NCBI GenBank assembly: GCA_041476545.1 | Contig: JBGOTP010000014.1 | Location: 1 to 28,539 of the forward strand | Reading direction: 5' to 3' | Length of the DNA stretch: 28,539 bases | Origin: JBGOTP01 sp041476545 | Lineage (GTDB): Bacteria; Acidobacteriota; Vicinamibacteria; Vicinamibacterales; CAVVIG01 | Shown: positions 23,005-28,539 of the stretch, in pieces | Position numbering within the stretch: position 1 is the first letter of the stretch | Layout: the number at the start of each line of letters is the position of its first letter | Notes under the pieces: generated by a model | The model's input: the letters and a program-made list of their open reading frames with translations, nothing else | Databases searched by the model: none | Told to the model about the DNA's origin: nothing | Made by a program: the position numbers and the translations under genes

Positions 23005-24350
23005 GGCCGTGACCTCTGCGCGATCCGGTAAAGGTTCGATTGCGTCCTGATGATCAGACTTCCTCGCGCGACCGCCGGCGTCGCCATCGTCATCTCGTTG
23101 AGCGAATTCTTGCCGAGCAGCTTGAACCGCGGACCCGCCTGGACGACATACGTGTCGCCGTCCTCGCTGACGGCGAAAATCTTGCCGTTGTACCCCCACG
23201 GCGACGCCGCGAAGCCGCTCGCGTCGACTGAGAGGCGTTGGCGTCCGTAGACCTGCTTGCCGGTCGTGGCGTCGTGACAGAGCAGGAATCCGCGATCGAG
23301 GAGCGTGTAGTAGTAGTCGCCGTAGAGCAGGGCCGAGGTCTGATAACTGCCGAGTAACGGCTGGAACCACGCGATGTGCTGGTTGCTCGTCTCGTCGGCC
23401 TTGAGGGAGATGTCGCCGGAGGCACCCGGTCGAATCGCAAACACCGGACGCCGTGCGCTGCCCGGATAGCCCGAGCTGACGTACGCCAGTCCGCGTCCGA
23501 CGACCGGCGTCGGAATGCTTCCAAACTCCGACATCCCGGAGAGCTCCCAGAGCAGCTTGCCGTCGAGGTCGTACGACCGGACTCGACGCGAGGCCGCCGT
23601 CACGATCTCGGTGCGCTGCTCGTTCACCCACACAACCGGCGTGGACCAACCCTCGACCTCGTCGCGATTGGCCCTCCACATCTCGTTGCCTGTTTTCGTG
23701 TCGAACGCCGCGATGAACGACTGCTTCTTGTTGTCGCTGACGATGTACAAGCGGTCTTTGTAGAAGAGGGGAGAGGCGGCCATGCCCCAGCCTTGCGAGC
23801 TCTCGACGGCGCCCAGGTCCTTGAGCCAGAGGACCGTGCCGTTGAAATCCAGCGCAGCGACCAGACCGAGGCTGCCAAAGTACACATAGACTCGCTCGCC
23901 ATCGGTGACCGGAGTCTCGGACGCGTAGCTGTTTCTCACATGCCGCGCGATGGGTGGTGGCCCGCCGCGGACCTCGCGCTCCCATCGAACCTTGCCCGTG
24001 TTGAAGTCCACGTCGTAGACGACCCAGCGATGCGTGGCCGAGGATGTCATCCTGCCGTTGTCGGCCGTGGGGTCGGAGATACCTCTGGTCGGAGCGGGCT
24101 CGGCGCCGCTGCTGATCGCGGACGTGACGAAGACGTGATCGCTCCAGACGACGGGCGAACTCCAGCCCTGTCCAGGGATGGCGAGCTTCCAGGCGACGTT
24201 CTGTGTCTCGCTCCACGTTTCGGGCAGAGCGGGATCAGCGTCCGCGACGCCCGCCTGTGGGCCGCGGAACTGAGGCCACTGGTCGGTCGCCGAGACACCC
24301 GTCAGCCCCAAGAGCGTCAACATGACGATGAGGGTTGCGTTGCGAATCAT
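23001..24350 (-). CDS. PQQ-like beta-propeller secreted protein
   Basis: A 449-residue exported protein. The signal peptide MIRNATLIVMLTLLGLTG then VSA leads into DQWPQFRGPQAG, the classic start of PQQ-like propellers. Repeated W-docking blades are seen (DFNTGKVRWEREV, ALDFNGTVLWLKDLG, FDTKTGNEMWRANR, YDLDGKLLWELSG). The propeller is of the outer-membrane-assembly or quinoprotein-like class. I do not see the Cys-Cys and Asp catalytic set of quinoprotein dehydrogenases, so I infer a binding rather than catalytic protein. ATG 24350 is chosen for the signal peptide; an open frame reaches further upstream (to 24623) but is rich in Arg/Pro/Ser and has no signal. A GAGGAG lies about 10 bases upstream. 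The LVIVD gene follows with overlap. Confidence 0.88.
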   Translation of the reverse strand: MIRNATLIVMLTLLGLTGVSATDQWPQFRGPQAGVADADPALPETWSETQNVAWKLAIPGQGWSSPVVWSDHVFVTSAISSGAEPAPTRGISDPTADNGRMTSSATHRWVVYDVDFNTGKVRWEREVRGGPPPIARHVRNSYASETPVTDGERVYVYFGSLGLVAALDFNGTVLWLKDLGAVESSQGWGMAASPLFYKDRLYIVSDNKKQSFIAAFDTKTGNEMWRANRDEVEGWSTPVVWVNEQRTEIVTAASRRVRSYDLDGKLLWELSGMSEFGSIPTPVVGRGLAYVSSGYPGSARRPVFAIRPGASGDISLKADETSNQHIAWFQPLLGSYQTSALLYGDYYYTLLDRGFLLCHDATTGKQVYGRQRLSVDASGFAASPWGYNGKIFAVSEDGDTYVVQAGPRFKLLGKNSLNEMTMATPAVARGSLIIRTQSNLYRIAQRSRP

Positions 24351-24433
24351 GGCAGACCTGCTCCTCGGGCTGCGCCGGCAATTCCTGCAGCACGCAGGTG
24401 CCGAGTCTGGCGTGCCGATGGAAGGGTAGCACC

Positions 24434-24460
24434 GACAAGATGACCAGAGATGATCAAAAT
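24434..24460 (+). repeat. Left array of 8-bp direct repeats
   Basis: The sequence reads GACAAGAT, GACCAGAGAT, GATCAAAAT: degenerate 8-mers of GACCAGAT with a 2-bp expansion in the second. A close match (GACCAGAT three times, then GATCAAAT) occurs at 26686-26717 on the same strand. The two arrays bracket the nucleotidyltransferase island. Confidence 0.55.
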
Positions 24461-24580
24461 CCGAAGGGCCTGCTTCTGTTGCGCCGGCAGATTGTGGGGA
24501 CCCAATCGGCGCAGCGTGCCACGTTGATGACGCCGCTCTTGCCACGGTGGTCGCTGGCGATGGACCAGTTGTTCGCCTGA
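24461..24580 (+). pseudogene. Remnant of a Uma2-like endonuclease C-terminus (left copy)
   Basis: The plus strand encodes QRATLMTPLLPRWSLAMDQLFA and then a stop. This matches the end of Uma2-family (DUF820) proteins, which close with a 'LxTpLLPGfsLplaxlF' pattern. The preceding bases give no continuation of the fold and no start. It is a fragment, not a gene. A second, better preserved copy lies at 25556-25693. The stretch 24351-24652 otherwise holds only the 8-bp array and the promoter of the next operon. Confidence 0.4.
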
Positions 24581-24630
24581 GCGTCCTGCAGGGACATTCG
24601 CGCGCGCGTGTGTCCTCACTCATGCCGCGC

Positions 24631-24636
24631 TAGAAT
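24631..24636 (+). promoter_or_regulatory. -10 element (TAGAAT) of the 98-aa/nucleotidyltransferase operon
   Basis: TAGAAT matches the -10 consensus at 5 of 6 bases and ends 16 nt before ATG 24653. No convincing -35 is seen 16-18 bp upstream. Confidence 0.35.
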
Positions 24637-24652
24637 AGGTGCTTCCGAGACG

Positions 24653-24949
24653 ATGTCCGCCGAACAAGTGCCACCCCGTTCCCGTCACTACCGGACCCAG
24701 TCCGCCGATACCGCCTTCGACGTGGAACAACTCCTCGTAGAGGCGTACCGTCGTATGCCGCCCTGGGAGAAGGCCCGCCGCGTAGGGGAGATGGTGCAGA
24801 CGCTCGAGACACTGGCGCTCGCGGGCATCGCCGACCGCCATCCTCAGGCCACCCCTCAGGAACGTCGCCTCCGTCTAGCCGCCCTGCGGCTCGATCGCGA
24901 CACCATGGTGCGCGCCTTCGGGTGGGACCCGGCCGTCCACGGCTACTGA
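24653..24949 (+). CDS. Small helical protein paired with a nucleotidyltransferase
   Basis: A 98-residue, mostly helical protein. EAYRRMPPWEKARRVGEMVQ, LALAGIADRHP and LRLAALRLDRDTMVRAFGWDP resemble a recurrent small protein found immediately upstream of nucleotidyltransferase genes in soil bacteria. I know no assigned function. It ends 5 bp before the nucleotidyltransferase start, so the two form an operon and probably a complex; a toxin-antitoxin or AbiE-like role is inferred from context only. ATG 24653 is the first good start. Confidence 0.7.
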   Translation: MSAEQVPPRSRHYRTQSADTAFDVEQLLVEAYRRMPPWEKARRVGEMVQTLETLALAGIADRHPQATPQERRLRLAALRLDRDTMVRAFGWDPAVHGY

Positions 24950-24954
24950 GTGGA

Positions 24955-25548
24955 ATGGTTTCAGATCCGCTGCGCGTCGCTGTGCAGGTGGCGCGGATTT
25001 TCGAATCACTGAAGATTCCGTACCTTGTCGGTGGCGCCCTGGCCAGCGCCATGCTGGGCGAGCCGCGGGCGACTGAGGACATCGACATGGTTGCCGGCCT
25101 CGGGCCCGACAAGACGGAGGCCTTTGTGGCGGCGCTCGGCGACGACTTCTACGTGCCGCTGGACGCTCTTCGCCAAGCCGTCCAGCGCCGCTCCTCGTTC
25201 AACATCGTCCACCTGGAGACGATGAGGAAGGTGGATGTCTTTATCGCGCGAGACGAGGGCCTGGACCCGGAGGAAATGAAGCGGCGCCGGCTGACGGTCA
25301 TCGCCCTCGAACCAGAGCAAGCGATCTACGTCGCGACGCCAGAGGATCTCATCCTCCAGAAGCTCGATTGGTACCGCAAGGGCGGAAGCGTGTCGGATCG
25401 CCAGTGGCGTGATGTGCTCGGTCTGCTCAAAGTGCAAGCCGATCGATTGGATCGGGCGTACCTGACACGCTGGGCAGCGACGATTGGGGTCGCGGACTTC
25501 CTGGAGCGCGCTCTTCGTCAGGCTGGATTCGATACGTCAAACAGTTGA
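24955..25548 (+). CDS. Nucleotidyltransferase (AbiEii-like family)
   Basis: A 197-residue protein. YLVGGALASAMLGEPRATEDIDMVAGL contains the GG loop (about residues 26-27) and the DxD catalytic pair (Asp42, Asp44) of minimal nucleotidyltransferases, followed by RKVDVFIARDEGLDPEEM with a likely third acidic residue. The C-terminal half is helical (YVATPEDLILQKLDWYRKGG, then QWRDVLGLL), the pattern of the AbiEii/NTase group, where the enzyme modifies a partner or tRNA. The substrate here is unknown. ATG 24955 follows GAGTGGA. The 98-residue protein directly precedes it. Confidence 0.85.
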   Translation: MVSDPLRVAVQVARIFESLKIPYLVGGALASAMLGEPRATEDIDMVAGLGPDKTEAFVAALGDDFYVPLDALRQAVQRRSSFNIVHLETMRKVDVFIARDEGLDPEEMKRRRLTVIALEPEQAIYVATPEDLILQKLDWYRKGGSVSDRQWRDVLGLLKVQADRLDRAYLTRWAATIGVADFLERALRQAGFDTSNS

Positions 25549-25555
25549 GGCGGGT

Positions 25556-25693
25556 CGCGCCTTCGTTCGGGTCTTCCGACGCGATGACGCCGGCGCGTTT
25601 CCTGCGGCCGAACTACTTGCTTCCGAACGTGCCACGCTGACGACGTCGATCCTGCCAGGGTGGTCGCTGGCAACGGACCACCCATTCGCCTGA
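25556..25693 (+). pseudogene. Remnant of a Uma2-like endonuclease C-terminus (right copy)
   Basis: The plus strand encodes RAFVRVFRRDDAGAFPAAEL and, further on, RATLTTSILPGWSLATDHPFA before a stop. This is the C-terminal strand pair and 'LPGxsL' ending of Uma2-family (DUF820) putative nucleases. There is no N-terminal part, and the frame upstream overlaps the nucleotidyltransferase. DNA around the last 65 bases is clearly similar to the left copy at 24515-24580, so both derive from related genes. It is not expected to be functional. Confidence 0.5.
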
Positions 25694-25745
25694 TCACGTC
25701 GATCGCTGGGCCGGCGTTTTCAAGTGCGCCGTCGGCGGTGTCGCG

Positions 25746-25751
25746 TAAAAT
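25746..25751 (+). promoter_or_regulatory. -10 element (TAAAAT) of the MntA-HepT operon
   Basis: TAAAAT (5 of 6 consensus bases) ends only 6 nt before the GTG start at 25758, the same spacing as in the VapBC-type operon. No -35 was found. The message is probably leaderless. Confidence 0.5.
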
Positions 25752-25757
25752 ACTCGG

Positions 25758-26183
25758 GTGGAGACTTTCGACCGCTCGGTGTACTCGACGCTGGCTGTGG
25801 CTCTTGGCGGCCGGCCTCGCGGCCTGATCTCGGCCTATGTGTTCGGCAGTGTCGCGGAGGGTCGGGCGCACCACGAGAGCGATGTCGACGTGGGGATCCT
25901 CCTCGATCGTCAGATCTATCCACGCCCGCTGGACCGCTTCGAGGAGAAGCTGCTGCTCATCGGCCACCTGCGCGCGGCCTTGCGCCGAGACGTTGACGTC
26001 GTGATCCTGAACGACGCGCCCCCGCAACTGGCGCGGCGCATCATGGCGACACAGCACCGGGTGTTCGCTGCTGACGTCGACGCGGACCACGCGTTCCTGC
26101 GGATCGTCCTCTCGCGGGCGGCGGATCTCGAGCCATTTCTGCGACGCACGCGCCGGGTCAAGCTGCAGGCGCTGGCCCGATGA
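25758..26183 (+). CDS. mntA: MntA-like nucleotidyltransferase antitoxin
   Basis: A 141-residue minimal nucleotidyltransferase. VFGSVAEGRAHHESDVDVGI carries the GS-x10-DxD catalytic motif (GS at about 30-31, Asp42, Asp44). DVDVVILNDAPPQLARRIM is the usual third-acid region. In known MntA-HepT systems this enzyme AMPylates a Tyr of the HepT toxin and so neutralises it. Its TGA overlaps the HepT ATG (ATGA). The GTG at 25758 fits the family N-terminus and sits 6 nt after a -10 element. All catalytic residues look intact. Confidence 0.88.
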   Translation: METFDRSVYSTLAVALGGRPRGLISAYVFGSVAEGRAHHESDVDVGILLDRQIYPRPLDRFEEKLLLIGHLRAALRRDVDVVILNDAPPQLARRIMATQHRVFAADVDADHAFLRIVLSRAADLEPFLRRTRRVKLQALAR

Positions 26184-26593
26184 CCTATCTCGTCGAGCGG
26201 TTGGCCGAGCTGCGGCGACACCTCGATCACCTCCGCGGACTTCGTTCGCGGGTGCCGAATCGCCAGGCGCTCGAGCGCGACCTCTCACTGCACAACGACG
26301 TGCTCTTCTCGCTGCTGATGGTTGCACAACTCGTCATCGACCTGGCGGGCGAGTTGTGCGCGCGCCGCGGCGATCGATTCGAGGACTACACGGAAGCCAT
26401 CCGGAATCTCGGACGCGATCCATCGTTTCCCGCCGATCTGATCGCCGAGCTGGAACGCGTCCCCGGATTCCGCAATGTGGTGATCCACGAGTACGTGGCG
26501 TTGGACCTCGACCGTGTCGTGGATGCGCTCGGTCGCCTCGAGCCGATCGAACGCTTCATGGAGATCGTCCGCCGGGCCGAGTCCACGGAATAG
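26180..26593 (+). CDS. hepT: HepT-like RNase toxin
   Basis: A 137-residue helical protein of the HEPN superfamily. The active RX4HXY motif is complete: FRNVVIHEY with Arg98, His103 and Tyr105. Tyr105 corresponds to the residue AMPylated by MntA in characterised HepT toxins. The earlier helices (VLFSLLMVAQLVIDLAGELC) are the usual HEPN dimer core. It overlaps MntA by four bases and is followed after 15 nt by a strong inverted repeat. With all catalytic residues intact it is probably an active RNase/toxin held by its partner. Confidence 0.9.
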   Translation: MTYLVERLAELRRHLDHLRGLRSRVPNRQALERDLSLHNDVLFSLLMVAQLVIDLAGELCARRGDRFEDYTEAIRNLGRDPSFPADLIAELERVPGFRNVVIHEYVALDLDRVVDALGRLEPIERFMEIVRRAESTE

Positions 26594-26608
26594 GTAGCCC
26601 CCTGAAGG

Positions 26609-26648
26609 CACGGGCGCAAGCGTCGTGGTCAGCGACGCTGCGCCCGTG
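26609..26648. terminator. Strong hairpin downstream of HepT
   Basis: CACGGGCGCAAGCGTCG (26609-26625) pairs with CGACGCTGCGCCCGTG (26633-26648), 16 bp with one bulged A and a 7-nt loop. It lies 15 nt after the HepT stop. No T-run follows, so it may be a Rho-assisted or 3'-stabilising structure rather than a classical intrinsic terminator. Confidence 0.55.
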
Positions 26649-26685
26649 CGTGAGAGTGCTGCGAAGGTCTACTTCTCCTGAACCA

Positions 26686-26717
26686 GACCAGATGACCAGA
26701 TGACCAGATGATCAAAT
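26686..26717 (+). repeat. Right array of 8-bp direct repeats
   Basis: GACCAGAT occurs three times head to tail (26686, 26694, 26702), then GATCAAAT (26710-26717). It matches the left array at 24434-24460 in the same orientation and abuts the stop of the truncated kinase TPR fragment at 26718. Confidence 0.75.
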
Positions 26718-27002
26718 TCAGGGATCCCGCTCGTCGGCGCGTCCGACAGCCTCGAGGCCGTCGTGGATCTGAGAGAGTGCTATCACCCGGTAGGGGAGTC
26801 CGTGCGCATCCAGAGTGTCTGGCGACAGCGTGAGGATGGCTCGATATGATTCCAGGCCCTCGTCGAACTTCCGGAGTTTGAACAGCGTGCGACCGATGCG
26901 CGCGAGGGCACCGGCTCGAGCCTCAGGCGTGGGTGCCAGCTTCAGCGCCCGGCGGTAGTGACCGAGCGCAAGGTTCAGATCGTTCTGACGAAACTCGCTC
27001 AC
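26718..27002 (-). pseudogene. TPR fragment, likely remnant of a sensor kinase N-terminus
   Basis: The minus strand encodes 94 residues with two TPR-like helix pairs: EFRQNDLNLALGHYRRALKL and GRTLFKLRKFDEGLESYRAI, then LSPDTLDAHGLPYRV. This resembles the tetratricopeptide region, with a conserved 'GLP' turn, found N-terminal to membrane histidine kinases of soil bacteria. No kinase core or membrane segment is present: the frame closes directly at the 8-bp repeat array, and upstream only a few more codons (AIRDAE) remain before a stop. The only start is a GTG at 27002, in mid-helix. A truncated remnant is the best reading; a small standalone TPR protein is possible. Confidence 0.55.
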
Positions 27003-27122
27003 CTCTGCATCACGAATCGCAGCCGTTGGCGTCTGTCGACCGCGTCAAAGCCTGCGGGAAAGTTGTAAAAAGTTGTGGTGGAAACTTCACAGATAGGTGA
27101 CACTTCTTCGTTAACGATCTGT

Positions 27123-27128
27123 TATAAG
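27123..27128 (+). promoter_or_regulatory. Possible -10 element of the PD40 propeller gene
   Basis: TATAAG ends 25 nt before ATG 27154 in an AT-richer stretch. A GTGACA (27097-27102) resembles a -35 but its 20-bp spacing is too long. Low confidence. Confidence 0.3.
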
Positions 27129-27153
27129 TGGGCGGAGTGTGAGAGAGATTCGC

Positions 27154-28539
27154 ATGCGCACACATGGCGTGCTTCGAGGAACCGTATCGATGACCGTTTC
27201 AACAGCGGCCGTGCTGATGGCGGCCCTCGCACTTGGGCCGGCGTCTGCGTATGGTCAGGAGAGACCGCTTCAACTCACATGGGTCGATAGAACGGGCAAA
27301 GCGATCGAAACAGTCGGAGCCCCCGGGGCATATCGCGGGCCGGATCTCTCGCCAGATGGAAAGCGGCTGGCCGTACATCGTCACGACGGCATTGGCGGCG
27401 ATATCTGGATCAGCGACTCGCAAGGAGGGCTGAATACACGTCTCACCACCGATGCGTCCGGCGCCCAGGACAATGCGAGTCCGATTTGGTCGCCCGATGG
27501 AAGCCGCATCCTGTTTGCCTCCTTGCGAAACGGGAAGTGGGGACTCTACGTGAGGCGCGCCGATGGCGCCGGCGTCGAGGAACGGCTCATTGAATCCGGC
27601 AGTCGCAAGATGCCGACGAGTTGGTCGCCCGATGGTCAGTTCATCGTGTACTGGGTGAACGGCCAGACCCAATGGGTTCTTCCACTCACCGGGGATCGCA
27701 AACCGCGTCGATTCCTCGAAACGCAAAACAGCCACGCGCAGATATCACCGGACGGAAAATGGGTCGCCTACAACTCAATGGGCGAGGTCTTCCTGAAGCC
27801 GTTTCCGACGGGTGCAGGCAACTGGAAGGTCTCCACAAATGGCGGCGCTTTTCCGAGATGGCGCGGCGATTCACAGGAACTGTATTTCTTGAGCACGGGA
27901 TTCTTGGGACAAATGATGGCGGCCGACATCCGTGCGACCGGACGGTCCGCTCAACCCGGCGCGCCCCGGTCGCTCTTTGAATCCGGATACGTGAATCTTG
28001 GTCATCCGGGGGGCAACTACCACACCTACTCCGTGTCGCCCGATGGCCAGCGCTTCCTGATCCCTCGGCCCGAGACCGACACCTTGACTGTGTTCGATCG
28101 TGAGGGCAAGGTCGTGAAAACGGTCGGCCGCGATATGTACACCGCGCCCGTCTTGTCGCCCGATGGGACGCGCGTCGCGGTGATCAAGAACGGCCGGGAC
28201 GTCTGGGTTCTCGATGTCGCGGACGGCAAGGGCGTCCCAATCACGTCGAACGGGTCACAGGCCCGCTCTCGAGGGCCGGTCTGGTCTCCCGACGGGCGCC
28301 AGGTCGCGTATCTCACCCGAGGGGACGGCACCGAAGTCTTGTATCGGACGTCGTCGAATGGAGCAGGTCCGGAGGAGCTTCTGTATCGGCTCCCCGGTGC
28401 GAACATCTCCCTCACCGACTGGTCCCTGGATGGACGATTCCTCATTTACTATTCGCCGCAGCTTGGGGGGAACACGCTCTTCGCGCTGCCGCTCACGGGC
28501 GAGCCGAAGCCCATGGAGATCGCGCGATCCGAATCCCCG
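27154..28539 (+). CDS. Secreted PD40/TolB-like beta-propeller protein, runs off the right edge
   Basis: At least 462 residues, open to the window end. A signal peptide (MTVSTAAVLMAALALGPASA, cleavage before YGQE) precedes a propeller of PD40 blades, each with 'SPDGkxlaf' tags: GPDLSPDGKRLAVHR, PIWSPDGSRILFAS, TSWSPDGQFIVYW, AQISPDGKWVAYNS, YSVSPDGQRFLIP, PVLSPDGTRVAVI and PVWSPDGRQVAYL. The phrase LQLTWVDRTGKAIETVG and the blade order match the propeller part of acidobacterial proteins that often follow a Ser/Thr kinase domain; here no kinase domain precedes it. ATG 27154 is first, after a GAGAGA; ATG 27190, with GAGGA upstream, would start right at the signal peptide and is equally possible. 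Confidence 0.85.
   Translation, partial: MRTHGVLRGTVSMTVSTAAVLMAALALGPASAYGQERPLQLTWVDRTGKAIETVGAPGAYRGPDLSPDGKRLAVHRHDGIGGDIWISDSQGGLNTRLTTDASGAQDNASPIWSPDGSRILFASLRNGKWGLYVRRADGAGVEERLIESGSRKMPTSWSPDGQFIVYWVNGQTQWVLPLTGDRKPRRFLETQNSHAQISPDGKWVAYNSMGEVFLKPFPTGAGNWKVSTNGGAFPRWRGDSQELYFLSTGFLGQMMAADIRATGRSAQPGAPRSLFESGYVNLGHPGGNYHTYSVSPDGQRFLIPRPETDTLTVFDREGKVVKTVGRDMYTAPVLSPDGTRVAVIKNGRDVWVLDVADGKGVPITSNGSQARSRGPVWSPDGRQVAYLTRGDGTEVLYRTSSNGAGPEELLYRLPGANISLTDWSLDGRFLIYYSPQLGGNTLFALPLTGEPKPMEIARSESP

Noticed and set aside
23005..24216. Upstream extension of the LVIVD frame to 732 codons
   Set aside because: It is a frame-shifted shadow of the PQQ-like propeller gene; the signal peptide begins at 23004.
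1..28539. Search for tRNA, rRNA, CRISPR arrays, complete insertion sequences and riboswitches
   Set aside because: No cloverleaf-like, repeat-spacer, transposase or known riboswitch-like sequence was recognised by eye; a covariance-model scan would be needed to exclude small RNAs.

Overview
The window looks like a chromosomal segment from a GC-rich, Gram-negative soil or sediment bacterium, most likely an Acidobacteriota member of the Vicinamibacteria type. This is inferred from gene content: DUF6152 with linked 'PDLQGIWQ' secreted proteins, a PD40/TolB-like propeller, a PQQ-like and LVIVD secreted propeller pair, and many small toxin-antitoxin modules. No rRNA, tRNA, CRISPR array or complete insertion sequence was seen.

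Layout. (1) 1-1500: a truncated CdsA-like fragment, a decayed array of 21-bp units, and a VapBC-type toxin-antitoxin operon with a palindromic operator and an apparent CTG-started toxin. (2) 1577-4444: two linked c-di-GMP genes, a GAF-GGDEF diguanylate cyclase and upstream of it a GAF protein whose GGDEF domain is degenerate but keeps the RxxD product-binding site. (3) 4613-6803: small proteins of unknown role (HicB-like, zinc ribbon), a SLOG-like Rossmann protein and an exported protein with a Gly/Arg-rich insert. (4) 6876-9904: a translationally coupled aldehyde dehydrogenase and ThDP-dependent 2-oxoacid decarboxylase/acetolactate-synthase-like enzyme, the latter carrying an in-frame 9-bp minisatellite. 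(5) 9929-13246: an SDR protein, then a restriction-modification pair followed by a DUF4258/DUF2283 toxin-antitoxin-like pair. By eye this stretch is less GC-rich than its surroundings. (6) 13372-18498: a tightly overlapped minus-strand operon of outer-membrane barrel, exported type-1-copper-like protein, sensor kinase and sigma54 response regulator. (7) 18845-24350: a Sel1 lipoprotein, a three-gene plus-strand operon of secreted proteins (DUF6152 and two paralogues), and a convergent PQQ-like/LVIVD propeller pair. (8) 24434-26717: a nucleotidyltransferase island (98-aa protein plus NTase; MntA-HepT) with two Uma2-like C-terminal remnants, bracketed by similar short 8-bp direct-repeat arrays. 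The right array abuts a truncated kinase TPR fragment. (9) 27154 to the end: a secreted PD40 propeller running off the window.

How the parts work together. Overlapping stop/start codons (ATGA, GTGA, CTGA, TGATG) are common, so translational coupling is the rule here. Several -10 hexamers lie only 6-12 nt from start codons, suggesting leaderless or near-leaderless mRNAs. The best candidates for under-described biology are the catalytically dead but I-site-bearing GGDEF protein beside an active cyclase, the cupredoxin-like/porin/two-component operon, the restriction system chained to a second addiction-like pair, and the repeat-bounded nucleotidyltransferase island. All functions are read from motifs by eye and no database search was run.
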